Shown one piece after another: positions 1 through 6,154 of a stretch of 14,774 bases of DNA. The translations under genes were made by a program, and so were the position numbers. How positions within the stretch are numbered: the stretch's first letter is position 1; each line of letters begins with the position of its first letter. A model generated the notes under the pieces. The model did not search any database and was not told the origin of the DNA. It was given only the letters and a program-made list of their open reading frames with translations. Source of the stretch: Acidobacteriota bacterium (GTDB taxonomy: Bacteria; Acidobacteriota; Terriglobia; Terriglobales; Acidobacteriaceae); assembly GCA_021841795.1 (NCBI GenBank), contig JAKCDN010000022.1, forward strand, positions 1 to 14,774, written 5' to 3'.

Positions 1-243
1 CTGATCGATGTGGGCATCAATCGGCTAAGCACACAGGAGGAGTTCGACCGCTTTTTCAAGGGCGATGCGAAGCGCGAGGCGGCATTCGCAAAGCGGGGCT
101 CAACGATCGTCGGCGACATTGATCCCCGGGCATTCGAGCTTGCCGGAGCGTACACGCCCGTGCCGGGCGGCGTGGGTCTGCTGACGATTGCGATGCTGAT
201 GGCGAACACGGTGCGGGCTGCGAAGATGCGGCGGGGGATGTGA
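1..243 (+). CDS. folD: FolD, bifunctional methylene-THF dehydrogenase/cyclohydrolase (C-terminal fragment)
   Basis: This is the last 80 codons of a gene that begins before the window; the frame is open from base 1 and ends at TGA 241-243. FolD oxidises 5,10-methylene-tetrahydrofolate to methenyl-THF using NADP and hydrolyses it to 10-formyl-THF in the cytosol. The family signature at the C-terminus is clear: a DVGIN segment at the start, a GDID segment in the middle, and the near-invariant TPVPGGVG block followed by a TIAMLMANT helix. These belong to the nucleotide-binding domain. The next gene, coaE, starts 3 nt after the stop, so the two are probably co-transcribed. The product, 10-formyl-THF, is the substrate of the PurN encoded at 3993-4616. 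Nothing abnormal is seen in the visible part. Confidence 0.93.
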   Translation: MIDVGINRLSTQEEFDRFFKGDAKREAAFAKRGSTIVGDIDPRAFELAGAYTPVPGGVGLLTIAMLMANTVRAAKMRRGM

Positions 244-246
244 CAG

Positions 247-954
247 GTGCTTCGAGTCGGTCTAACAGGCGGGTTGGGCAGCGGCAAGTCGACAGTAGCG
301 GCGATGCTGCGCTCGCTGGGCGCGGAGGTGATTGAAGCCGACGCGCTGGGCCGTGAGCTGATGGAGCCGGGCCAGGCGGTATTTGCTGCGATCGTGGAGC
401 GGTTTGGCGCCGAGGTGGTGGATGCGACGGGGCGGCTGAGCCGGGCGCGCCTGGCCGAACTGGCTTTCCGCCAGGGCCGGCTAGCTGAGCTGAACGCCAT
501 TGTGCATCCGCCGGTGATTGCCGCGCAGGTGCGATGGATGGATGAGGTATTTGCGCACGATCCGGCGGCGGTGGCGGTGATCGAGTCGGCGCTGATCTTC
601 GAGGTGGTGCGGGATGCGCGGGCGCGGGGCGAAACCGAGGGGGTGCTGGCCGACTGGCGGCGACGCATCGACCGGATCGTGGTGGTGACAGCGCCCGACG
701 AGGTGAAGATCAGCCGCTACGTTGCGCGGATGCAGGCATCGGGAGGCGGGAGGTATGCCAGCGCGGAGAGCCTTGAGGTGGACGCGCGGGACCGACTGGC
801 GCTCCAGGTAAGCGATGCAGAAAAAGCGGCCCAGGCCGATTATGTAATTGACAACTCGGGCGACCTTGCATCGCTGCGCGCGCAGGTAGAGGTGCTTTGG
901 CCACATCTGCGCGAGGCGAGCAACCAAACCGCCCAAGCCAGGTCTCTACAATAA
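247..954 (+). CDS. coaE: CoaE, dephospho-CoA kinase
   Basis: Dephospho-CoA kinase phosphorylates the 3'-hydroxyl of dephospho-CoA with ATP, the last step of coenzyme A synthesis. The 235-residue product begins with a hydrophobic strand and a P-loop, GGLGSGKS at residues 8-15. A LIEADALGRELM-type segment follows, where CoaE carries its conserved Asp, and then a NAIVHP block (about residues 82-88) typical of the family. The start is GTG: it puts the P-loop at the usual distance from the N-terminus, and no ATG exists before it in frame. The protein is somewhat longer than the roughly 200 residues usual for bacterial CoaE. The extra length lies in an Arg/Glu-rich insertion around residues 120-135 and a polar tail. 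The 3-nt gap after folD implies one operon. The family call is safe. Confidence 0.95.
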   Translation: MLRVGLTGGLGSGKSTVAAMLRSLGAEVIEADALGRELMEPGQAVFAAIVERFGAEVVDATGRLSRARLAELAFRQGRLAELNAIVHPPVIAAQVRWMDEVFAHDPAAVAVIESALIFEVVRDARARGETEGVLADWRRRIDRIVVVTAPDEVKISRYVARMQASGGGRYASAESLEVDARDRLALQVSDAEKAAQADYVIDNSGDLASLRAQVEVLWPHLREASNQTAQARSLQ

Positions 955-981
955 TAAAGAGGCGCGGCAGCGATTTGCCGG

Positions 982-1006
982 GGAACTTTTTCCGGTAGCT
1001 GGCGTA
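982..1006 (+). promoter_or_regulatory. Candidate ECF-sigma promoter for the HtrA-like protease
   Basis: GGAAC at 982-986 is followed by a 16-nt spacer and CGTA at 1003-1006, reading GGAACTT ... GCGTAAG. The -35 half matches the GGAAC core recognised by many ECF (sigma-E/sigma-W type) factors, and CGTA with a 16-nt spacer is the sigma-W type of -10. A transcript would start near 1013 and have a leader of about 145 nt before the protease ATG at 1157. Envelope-stress control of HtrA proteases is known in other bacteria, so the position makes sense. It is a motif match only; no second copy was found in the window. Confidence 0.5.
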
Positions 1007-1156
1007 AGTTCAGGTGTGGCACTTGCCCTTCAGCGGCAGCGAATTACCGAAGTGGATCGGGTTGGGATTGGCTGGGGAGATCGGAACCTGGAAACCACGG
1101 TATCGGGAGCCATTTGAAGGAGCAGGATCTTCGCAGCAGTGACAGGGAATTGAGCG

Positions 1157-2305
1157 ATGAAATTGAGCCGGTTTCTCATTATTTTCGTGATTTTTCTGGG
1201 CGGATTCTGGCTGGTGACGACGTATCTGCAGCCGGGCCGGAACTCCTTTTTCGGCAAGGGATCGAGCGCGCCACTGGAGCTGACGGAGGCCCACGCCGCA
1301 CCTGCCTACGACGCGGAAGAGCAGAACAATATCGCGATCTACAAGCGGGTGCTTCCGTCGGTGGTCAACATCACGTCAACGGCGCTGGTCTTCGACTTTT
1401 TTTATGGCGCGGTGCCGCAGCAGGGACAGGGGTCGGGATTCATTCTCGACAAGTCGGGGCACATTCTCACCAATTTTCACGTGATCGCGGGCGCCAACCG
1501 TGGGATCGAGGTACAACTGAGCGACAAGCGGAAGTTCACGGCGCGCGTGATCGGCGCGGACCGGACGCACGACCTGGCGCTGCTTCAGATTGACGCACCG
1601 AACCTGCAACCGGTGACGCTGGCCGACTCGTCGCAACTGAATGTGGGCCAGAAGGTATACGCAATCGGCAATCCGTTCGGACTTTCGGGCACGATGACGC
1701 GGGGCATCATCAGCGCGATCCGGCCGATCAAGAGCGCAAACGGAGCGCCGATCGAGGACGCGATTCAGACCGATGCGGCGATCAATCCGGGCAACTCGGG
1801 AGGGCCGCTGCTGAATTCGAGCGGAGAGGTCATCGGCATTAACACGATGATCGCGTCGAACGGGGCGGATCAGAGCTCGGGCATCGGCTTCGCCATTCCG
1901 ATCAATACCGCGAAGGCCGCGCTTCCGGACCTGATCCGGTATGGCCGCGTGAAGCGGCCGACGCTGGGGATCGTTTCATTCGCGATCGATCCGGACCTGG
2001 CATCGCAGATGGGACTTGCGGCGGACGCCGGAGTGCTGGTCCAGCGGGTGCTGCCGGGCGGGGCAGCGGAGCGCGCGGGACTGCGCGGGGGAACAGAACA
2101 GGCCTACGTGGGCAATACGCCGATCATGCTGGGCGGCGACCTGATTGTTGCGATCGACGGGCAGCAGGTTCAGGATCCGCAGGATATCAACGCCATCATG
2201 GACAAGCACCGGGCCGGGGATACGGTGAGTGTCACCATCGTGCGCGGCCAGCGCCGGATGACGATCAAGCTGATGCTGGATGAGGCACGGGACACAAACA
2301 TGTAG
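1157..2305 (+). CDS. htrA: HtrA/DegS-like membrane-anchored serine protease with one PDZ domain
   Basis: This is a trypsin-like serine endopeptidase of the HtrA family, probably acting on unfolded or signal proteins at the periplasmic face of the inner membrane. The 382-residue protein has one N-terminal membrane segment (about residues 5-23) with no cleavage site that I can see. The protease domain (about 55-260) carries a complete triad: His108 in TNFHVI, Asp139 in THDLALL and Ser214 in NPGNSGGPLL. A single PDZ domain occupies about 270-375. One anchor plus one PDZ is the DegS layout, whereas DegP/DegQ carry two PDZ domains; hence DegS-like rather than DegP. The start is supported by an AGGGAA ribosome site about 7 nt before the ATG. 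It is preceded by an ECF-type promoter candidate and followed by an intrinsic terminator, so it is probably a single-gene transcript. Confidence 0.93.
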   Translation: MKLSRFLIIFVIFLGGFWLVTTYLQPGRNSFFGKGSSAPLELTEAHAAPAYDAEEQNNIAIYKRVLPSVVNITSTALVFDFFYGAVPQQGQGSGFILDKSGHILTNFHVIAGANRGIEVQLSDKRKFTARVIGADRTHDLALLQIDAPNLQPVTLADSSQLNVGQKVYAIGNPFGLSGTMTRGIISAIRPIKSANGAPIEDAIQTDAAINPGNSGGPLLNSSGEVIGINTMIASNGADQSSGIGFAIPINTAKAALPDLIRYGRVKRPTLGIVSFAIDPDLASQMGLAADAGVLVQRVLPGGAAERAGLRGGTEQAYVGNTPIMLGGDLIVAIDGQQVQDPQDINAIMDKHRAGDTVSVTIVRGQRRMTIKLMLDEARDTNM

Positions 2306-2337
2306 CAGGTGTACAAAGAGTTGACGCAGAGGGAACG

Positions 2338-2372
2338 GCGGGCCGCTTCGACATGGAAGCGGCCCGCGTTTT
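2338..2372 (+). terminator. Rho-independent terminator after the HtrA-like protease
   Basis: There is a perfect 12-bp stem, GCGGGCCGCTTC at 2338-2349 pairing with 2356-2367, and a 6-nt loop. It is followed by GTTTTC. The T-tract is short (four T), but the stem is strong and sits 32 nt after the protease stop codon. The minus-strand gene at 2410-3249 also ends toward it; only a plus-strand T-tract is present. Confidence 0.75.
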
Positions 2373-2409
2373 CTGGATGCAGCGATGGCGGACAAGCGAT
2401 GCCTGCGCA

Positions 2410-3249
2410 TCAGAATCCCGCGTTGATCTCCATCCGCTCGGCCTGGGCAACCTGAGCCCGCGCCCGCGTCAAAGGCTCGTTATAGTGCGCGGCGACAATC
2501 TGCGCGGCGCGCGTATCGCTGAGGTAGGGACGGAGCATCGAGAGCTTGATGCCGGTTGCGGCGGACATCTTCTGCACGGCAGCCTTGCTGGAGATAGAAG
2601 CCACGAGCGCGAGGATCGTGTTCACGATGGTGGCCACGGCCTGAATGACCGCCAGCGCATGGGTCTGGCTTGCGGGATCGGCGATCTTAGCCGCCTGGAG
2701 AAGGGCGGCGCCGACCTGCTGCTGAAAGGTGACGACCTGGGTTTGCAACTGCTGTAACGCGCCGGCAGAGGGATGGGCGAGATAGGCTCTGGCCTGGGCG
2801 ACAAGCAGGCTGGAAGCGGCATCGAAACCCTGGGTGGCGGCGGTGAAGATGGGCGAATCGGCCGGCGCCAGGAGAGAGACGGTCGAATCGACGGTGGCCA
2901 CGGCGCTGACCAGGGCGGGGGTCCAGTTGACGATGTCCTGGGCAACGCCGGCGGCGGAGCAGCCCTGCATCCAGGGCAGCGGAATGAGCAGCGCAATCAA
3001 CATCCAAGCGCCGATGCGGACCGTTGATCCGTGGGATTGCGGTTTCTCGCTCGACGGCACGGGATCCCTGGCGAGGAGGCCGAGCAGGGCGGTGGCGACG
3101 GCGCCGACCAGCGACACGACAGTGCCGGTGCCTGCCTTGCCCAGGGAGATGCCCTGCTGCGAGAGCACGCCGGCGATGCTGACCAGGGCAACGAGCACAC
3201 CAGCCACAGAGGTTCTGGGATGGTTCCAGATATTGGCAAAGATATTCAT
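2410..3249 (-). CDS. Unrecognised membrane protein: two-TM holin-like hairpin joined to a lipoprotein-like region
   Basis: I do not recognise a characterised family. The start at 3249 is chosen because AAGGAG lies 8 nt upstream on the minus strand. A longer open frame to 3447 adds a Cys/Arg-rich stretch that looks non-coding. The 279-residue product has two membrane segments (about 13-32 and 41-61) separated by a short QQGISLGKAGTG turn. A polar Pro/Ser linker (63-75) comes next, then a third hydrophobic stretch (83-96) ending in WMQGC, which reads like a lipobox with Cys97. Residues 98-279 are Ala/Gln/Thr-rich and probably helical, with no Cys and no enzymatic motif. The hairpin recalls small phage holins. 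The rest looks like an exported lipoprotein, so the gene may be a fusion. Function is unknown; an envelope role is inferred only from the membrane features. Confidence 0.72.
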   Translation of the reverse strand: MNIFANIWNHPRTSVAGVLVALVSIAGVLSQQGISLGKAGTGTVVSLVGAVATALLGLLARDPVPSSEKPQSHGSTVRIGAWMLIALLIPLPWMQGCSAAGVAQDIVNWTPALVSAVATVDSTVSLLAPADSPIFTAATQGFDAASSLLVAQARAYLAHPSAGALQQLQTQVVTFQQQVGAALLQAAKIADPASQTHALAVIQAVATIVNTILALVASISSKAAVQKMSAATGIKLSMLRPYLSDTRAAQIVAAHYNEPLTRARAQVAQAERMEINAGF

Positions 3250-3265
3250 GATGGAAGCTCCTTGA

Positions 3266-3377
3266 CGCCGCACGATGCCTCTGCGGCGCACGTTTGCAGT
3301 TGTAGAGAGGCTGCGCACGGTGGATCCACGCCGGATACGCAGCGGCACCCCATGCACTTCCGCGGCGATTGCGGAAG
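3266..3377 (-). promoter_or_regulatory. Two hairpins in the likely leader of the membrane-protein gene
   Basis: CGCCGCA at 3266-3272 pairs perfectly with 3282-3288 (7 bp, 9-nt loop), only 16 nt before the gene start on the minus strand. CTTCCGC at 3357-3363 pairs perfectly with 3371-3377 (7 bp, 7-nt loop). If transcription starts upstream, both would fold in the 5' untranslated region. No T-tract follows either stem on the minus strand, so they are not simple terminators. Regulatory function is inferred. Confidence 0.35.
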
Positions 3378-3426
3378 CCGAGAAGGATGGCGATGGCGGC
3401 TCCAGACAGGATGCGTAGCAGCCCGC

Positions 3427-3468
3427 CCGCGCAGTCCGACCCGGCATCCGACTGCCGGCACTGCGCGG
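3427..3468. repeat. Strong two-tier inverted repeat (42 nt)
   Basis: The outer arms CCGCGCAGT (3427-3435) and ACTGCGCGG (3460-3468) are perfect 9-bp complements. Inside them CCGGCA (3441-3446) pairs perfectly with TGCCGG (3453-3458), leaving a 6-nt loop. The loop sequence TCCGAC (3447-3452) also occurs at 3435-3440, overlapping the last base of the outer arm and the internal bulge. It lies about 180 nt upstream of the membrane-protein start. It could be a structured RNA element, a regulatory hairpin or a protein-binding site; the sequence alone does not decide. Confidence 0.45.
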
Positions 3469-3756
3469 TGAGTAAGCGGCTCCCCATCGCAGATGCCGCC
3501 GTGGTTCCGGTCATGACATCCGGTAGAGAGCCGCCGGAGGGAGACAACAGCGGCCGCGCGACTGCGCGAAGCGACCGTGCTTCCCGCGCGAGCCTGCGCC
3601 CCGATGCCGTGTCCGGCTGCGGCTGCGTTGAGACTTCGGCAGCGGCCTGGCGGTATCAAGGGGAAGTTGCAGGCTGCTGCCTGAGCCGCAGGGTCATACA
3701 GACCCATCGCCCGGCGTTACGTTTCCGCTGTTTGTCTGTTTGTCCTTAAGGTTAGG

Positions 3757-3783
3757 CGATTGCAGGCAAATTTCATGCAATCG
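3757..3783. promoter_or_regulatory. Perfect 8-bp dyad with 11-nt spacer, candidate operator
   Basis: CGATTGCA (3757-3764) and TGCAATCG (3776-3783) are exact inverted copies around the AT-rich spacer GGCAAATTTCA. The surrounding 3725-3825 segment is more AT-rich than its neighbours, as promoter DNA often is. Possible -35-like TTGCAT and TTGCCT hexamers exist on the minus strand within it, but no good -10 sits at 16-18 nt. The form fits a dimeric repressor site; the regulator is unknown. Confidence 0.4.
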
Positions 3784-3992
3784 GCCGCGGGGCGGCAAGT
3801 AGCTCGGAATCATACGATTAAGCGATACCGAGGCAACCAGGACACTTGACAGGGCCTGAGGCGCGCCCCTTCAGTGAGACAGTTGCGATTTTGACAGGGG
3901 AGAGGATGGTTGGTTGACCCGGCAGAGGAAAAGGGATGGCAGGAGATCTGCCCGGCCCAGTTCCCTGCCCTGGACGGATCGATGCCGAAGGA

Positions 3993-4616
3993 TCAGGAAT
4001 CCTTTTTCAGGTACTGCCGGCCTCGGATCTGGTACTCTCCGCTGACCAGGCGAGCAATGGCCTGAGAGTAGGCGATGTGCTCCTCGGAGAGGATGCGGGC
4101 GGAGAGGGTGTGGGCATCGTCGCCGTCGAGGACAGGAACGGACCGCTGCAGGATGATGACGCCGTGATCGAGCTCTTCGTCGACAAAGTGGACGGTGCAG
4201 CCGGCAACCTTGACGCCGTAATCGAAGGCCTGCTGCTGCGCGTCGAGACCGGGAAAAGCGGGCAACAGCGAGGGATGGATATTGAGGATGCGCTGGGGAA
4301 AGGCGGCGATGAACTGGGGCGAGAGCAGGCGCATGTAACCGGCGAGACAGACGAGATCGACGCGGTGGCGAAGCAGCAGAGCCGCGACATCGGCATCGTG
4401 CGCTTCTCGCGAGCGCCCTTTGGAGATTTGCAGCGCTGTCGCAAATCCAAGCTTGGCGGCGGCGGCGATGCCGGGAGCATCGGCAACGTTGGAGATGACG
4501 ATGGCGATTTCGACGCCAGGCAGCTTACCGGTCCGGATGGAGTCGGCGATGGCAAGGAAGTTTGATCCGCGGCCGGAGAGGAGAATGCCGAGGCGGGTTG
4601 GACGGGAAGCTTGCAA
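3993..4616 (-). CDS. purN: PurN, phosphoribosylglycinamide formyltransferase
   Basis: PurN transfers a formyl group from 10-formyl-tetrahydrofolate to glycinamide ribonucleotide, step three of de novo purine synthesis, in the cytosol. The 207-residue length is normal. Visible motifs are SGRGSNF at 14-20 (phosphate binding), Asn112 and His114 in LNIHPSLLP, and Asp150 in DEELDHGVI; the last three match the catalytic Asn-His-Asp of the E. coli enzyme. The start is TTG. A GAGAGA ribosome site lies about 6 nt upstream, there is no in-frame ATG nearby, and the MQASRPTRLGILLSGRG N-terminus fits the family. It follows purM by 57 nt on the same strand, so the two are likely one operon, and it uses the product of FolD-type enzymes. 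The assignment is secure. Confidence 0.96.
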   Translation of the reverse strand: MQASRPTRLGILLSGRGSNFLAIADSIRTGKLPGVEIAIVISNVADAPGIAAAAKLGFATALQISKGRSREAHDADVAALLLRHRVDLVCLAGYMRLLSPQFIAAFPQRILNIHPSLLPAFPGLDAQQQAFDYGVKVAGCTVHFVDEELDHGVIILQRSVPVLDGDDAHTLSARILSEEHIAYSQAIARLVSGEYQIRGRQYLKKDS

Positions 4617-4673
4617 AGAACATCTCTCGATGGCAGGGGGCGCGGGGACTCGATGCCCGATCCCCGCCCTGGT

Positions 4674-5723
4674 TTATGTGTACTGCACGCGGCGGTCGCC
4701 CTTGACGATGCGGCCGACTACGTAGAATTTTTCTTCGGCGCGGTCGAGGAGGTTTTTGGCACGGGTAAACTTGGCCGCGGGGATGGCAGCGATGAGGCCG
4801 ATGCCCATGTTGAAGGTCCGCATCATCTCCTCCTGCGAAACGCTGCCGAGCTGGCCGAGATGTTCGAAGATGGGCAGGACGGGCCAGGAACCGATCTCGA
4901 CCTGGGCCATGACACCCTTCGGCAAGATACGGGGCAGATTCTCAGTGATGCCGCCGCCGGTGATGTGGGCCATGCCGGTGGTGAGGCCGGCTGAGACGAG
5001 TTTCTGGATGACCGGGAGGTAGCTGCGATGGGTGCGCATGAGTGCCGCGCCGGCCTTCTCCTTGATGGCGGTGACATACTGCGTGGGTTTGTAGCCGGCC
5101 ACCTCAAATAAGAGTTTGCGCGCCAGCGAGTAGCCGTTGGTGTGCAGGCCGGTGGAGGGCAAACCGATGAGGACATCGCCGGGCTTGATGCCCGCGCCGG
5201 TGATCATTTTGTCGCGGTCGACCGCGCCGACAATGAATCCGGCGAGGTCGTACTCACCATCGGCGTAGAAGCCGGGCATCTGCGCGGTTTCGCCGCCGAT
5301 CAGGACACAGCCATTGGTCTTGCAGCCGTCAGCGAGGCCGCTGACGACGGTTTCAATCACGTCGGCGTCCAGCCTGCCGGTGGCCAGGTAATCGAGGAAG
5401 AAGAGCGGAGTGGCGCCCTGGACGGCGATGTCGTTGACGCAGTGGTTGACCAGGTCGATGCCGACGGTCTGGTGCAGCCCCAGAGCAAAGGCCACCTTCA
5501 GCTTGGTTCCGACGCCATCAGCGGAGCTGACGAGGACGGGATTCTTCCAGCGCTGGAGGTCGAGGCGAAAGAGCGCCCCGAAGCCGCCGATTCCAGCCAA
5601 CGCATTGCGGTTAAAAGTCTTCTGCGCCAAGTACTTGATGCGTTCCTTGGCTTGGCCGCCGCCGCGGATATCGACCCCGGCGTCGGCGTAAGTGACGGAT
5701 TTCGCTGCATTTTCCTGAGGCAC
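4674..5723 (-). CDS. purM: PurM, phosphoribosylformylglycinamidine cyclo-ligase (AIR synthetase)
   Basis: PurM closes the imidazole ring of formylglycinamidine ribonucleotide with ATP, giving AIR, step five of purine synthesis. Family blocks are all visible: TYADAGVDI near the N-terminus, SSADGVGTKLKVA, the NDIAVQGA segment with its metal-binding Asp, GGETAQMPG, and THITGGGI-type glycine-rich text (here MAHITGGGI) in the C-terminal half. GTG at 5723 is chosen as start because GAAGG lies 7 nt before it. An in-frame TTG at 5729 (two residues longer) would sit only 1 nt from the same site. This gives 349 residues, normal for the family. It is the first gene of a purM-purN operon read leftward, with a TAAAAT -10 candidate at 5778-5783 and a leader of roughly 48 nt. 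Confidence 0.96.
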   Translation of the reverse strand: MPQENAAKSVTYADAGVDIRGGGQAKERIKYLAQKTFNRNALAGIGGFGALFRLDLQRWKNPVLVSSADGVGTKLKVAFALGLHQTVGIDLVNHCVNDIAVQGATPLFFLDYLATGRLDADVIETVVSGLADGCKTNGCVLIGGETAQMPGFYADGEYDLAGFIVGAVDRDKMITGAGIKPGDVLIGLPSTGLHTNGYSLARKLLFEVAGYKPTQYVTAIKEKAGAALMRTHRSYLPVIQKLVSAGLTTGMAHITGGGITENLPRILPKGVMAQVEIGSWPVLPIFEHLGQLGSVSQEEMMRTFNMGIGLIAAIPAAKFTRAKNLLDRAEEKFYVVGRIVKGDRRVQYT

Positions 5724-5771
5724 GGTCAAGCCTTCATGCTACGGAGAGTCGTCGGCACAGATGAGCCGGAA

Positions 5772-5783
5772 AGCAGAATTTTA
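5772..5783 (-). promoter_or_regulatory. Candidate -10 element of purM-purN
   Basis: On the minus strand the bases read TAAAATTCTGCT, with TAAAAT (5778-5783) as a five-of-six match to the sigma-70 -10. No good -35 hexamer is found 16-18 nt upstream. Exactly the same 12 bases occur immediately before ridA at 13667-13678, which strengthens the idea that it is a promoter core. Confidence 0.5.
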
Positions 5784-5891
5784 GCAGCATTAGAGGCTGT
5801 GATTTCCCACAAATCGCAGCGAAGGATGAGAGGGATGGGGCGGGGATTGCCGAACGGCGCGGGAAAATGCGAAGAGATATGGAAAGCATAC

Positions 5892-5920
5892 TTGACATGA
5901 AAATTATTCCGGACTACTCT
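5892..5920 (+). promoter_or_regulatory. Sigma-70-type promoter of the XRE cassette
   Basis: A perfect -35 TTGACA (5892-5897), exactly 17 nt of AT-rich spacer, and a weaker -10 TACTCT (5915-5920). Transcription would start near 5927, leaving a leader of about 15 nt before the ATG at 5942. A perfect -35 with a poor -10 is a common layout for repressible promoters. Confidence 0.65.
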
Positions 5921-5927
5921 GAGTTGG

Positions 5928-5939
5928 AAAGCTAGCTTT
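5928..5939. promoter_or_regulatory. 12-bp palindrome, candidate autoregulatory operator
   Basis: AAAGCTAGCTTT is perfectly self-complementary over 12 bp. It ends 2 nt before the regulator's ATG and lies over the predicted transcription start and the ribosome-binding region. Short XRE/Cro regulators often repress themselves through such sites, so this is the natural operator candidate. No second copy was found in the window. Confidence 0.5.
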
Positions 5940-5941
5940 AC

Positions 5942-6154
5942 ATGGCTCCGACTGTAATCAATCGCGTGAAGGAACAACGGATAGCCCGCGGCTGGACGCA
6001 GGAGCAACTGGCACAGGCAAGCGGCGTGTCGCGGCAGAGCATCAACGCGATCGAGCGCGACCGCTACGTACCGAGCCTGGAACTGGCCCTGAGATTTGCG
6101 CAGATTTTCGGCTGCCCGACCGATGAGATCTTCCAACTGGAGAAGAAAGCATGA
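5942..6154 (+). CDS. Small XRE/Cro-type helix-turn-helix regulator
   Basis: This is a DNA-binding regulator of 70 residues consisting of almost nothing but one HTH_3 domain. Helix 2 (about 19-26, TQEQLAQA) and the recognition helix (about 30-38, SRQSINAIE) are canonical. They are followed by the YVPSLELALRFAQIFGCPTDEIF stretch typical of this compact subgroup, which includes several Gram-positive and acidobacterial one-domain regulators. No ligand-binding or oligomerisation domain is present. Its TGA overlaps the next gene's ATG (ATGA), so the regulator and the first small membrane protein are translationally coupled. The promoter at 5892-5920 and the palindrome at 5928-5939 suggest autoregulation. 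The class is certain; the signal and targets are unknown. Confidence 0.9.
   Translation: MAPTVINRVKEQRIARGWTQEQLAQASGVSRQSINAIERDRYVPSLELALRFAQIFGCPTDEIFQLEKKA

Larger units (their letters stand above)
3250..3992. other. 743-bp stretch without a convincing gene
   Basis: It lies between the start of the membrane-protein gene (minus strand) and the end of purN (minus strand). Open frames exist on both strands, but their products are Arg/Cys/Pro-rich with no domain, weak starts and mutual overlap, as expected of GC-rich non-coding DNA. What it holds is inverted repeats: 3266-3288, 3357-3377, 3427-3468 and 3757-3783 (listed separately). There is also a perfect 10-bp palindrome GTGGATCCAC at 3320-3329, and two copies of TTGACAGGG at 3846-3854 and 3891-3899, 45 bp apart. 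No tRNA or mobile-element signature was seen. Confidence 0.6.

Noticed and set aside
1114..1593. 159-codon plus-strand frame overlapping the HtrA gene start
   Set aside because: Arg/Gly-rich shadow of the protease in another frame, although an AAGGAG-like string precedes part of it.
2687..3547. 286-codon minus-strand frame with a short hydrophobic stretch (AIAILLGF)
   Set aside because: Most of it overlaps the better-supported gene at 2410-3249 in another frame, with Arg/Pro/His-rich composition; no ribosome site at its start.
3246..3707. 153-codon minus-strand frame upstream of the membrane-protein gene
   Set aside because: Cys/Arg/His/Pro-rich low-quality sequence without domain or ribosome site; typical of GC-rich non-coding DNA. 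It also overlaps the strong ribosome site of the next gene.
3938..3952. Hairpin GGCAG-GAGAT-CTGCC downstream of purN, considered as terminator
   Set aside because: Only a 5-bp stem and no T-tract on the minus strand.
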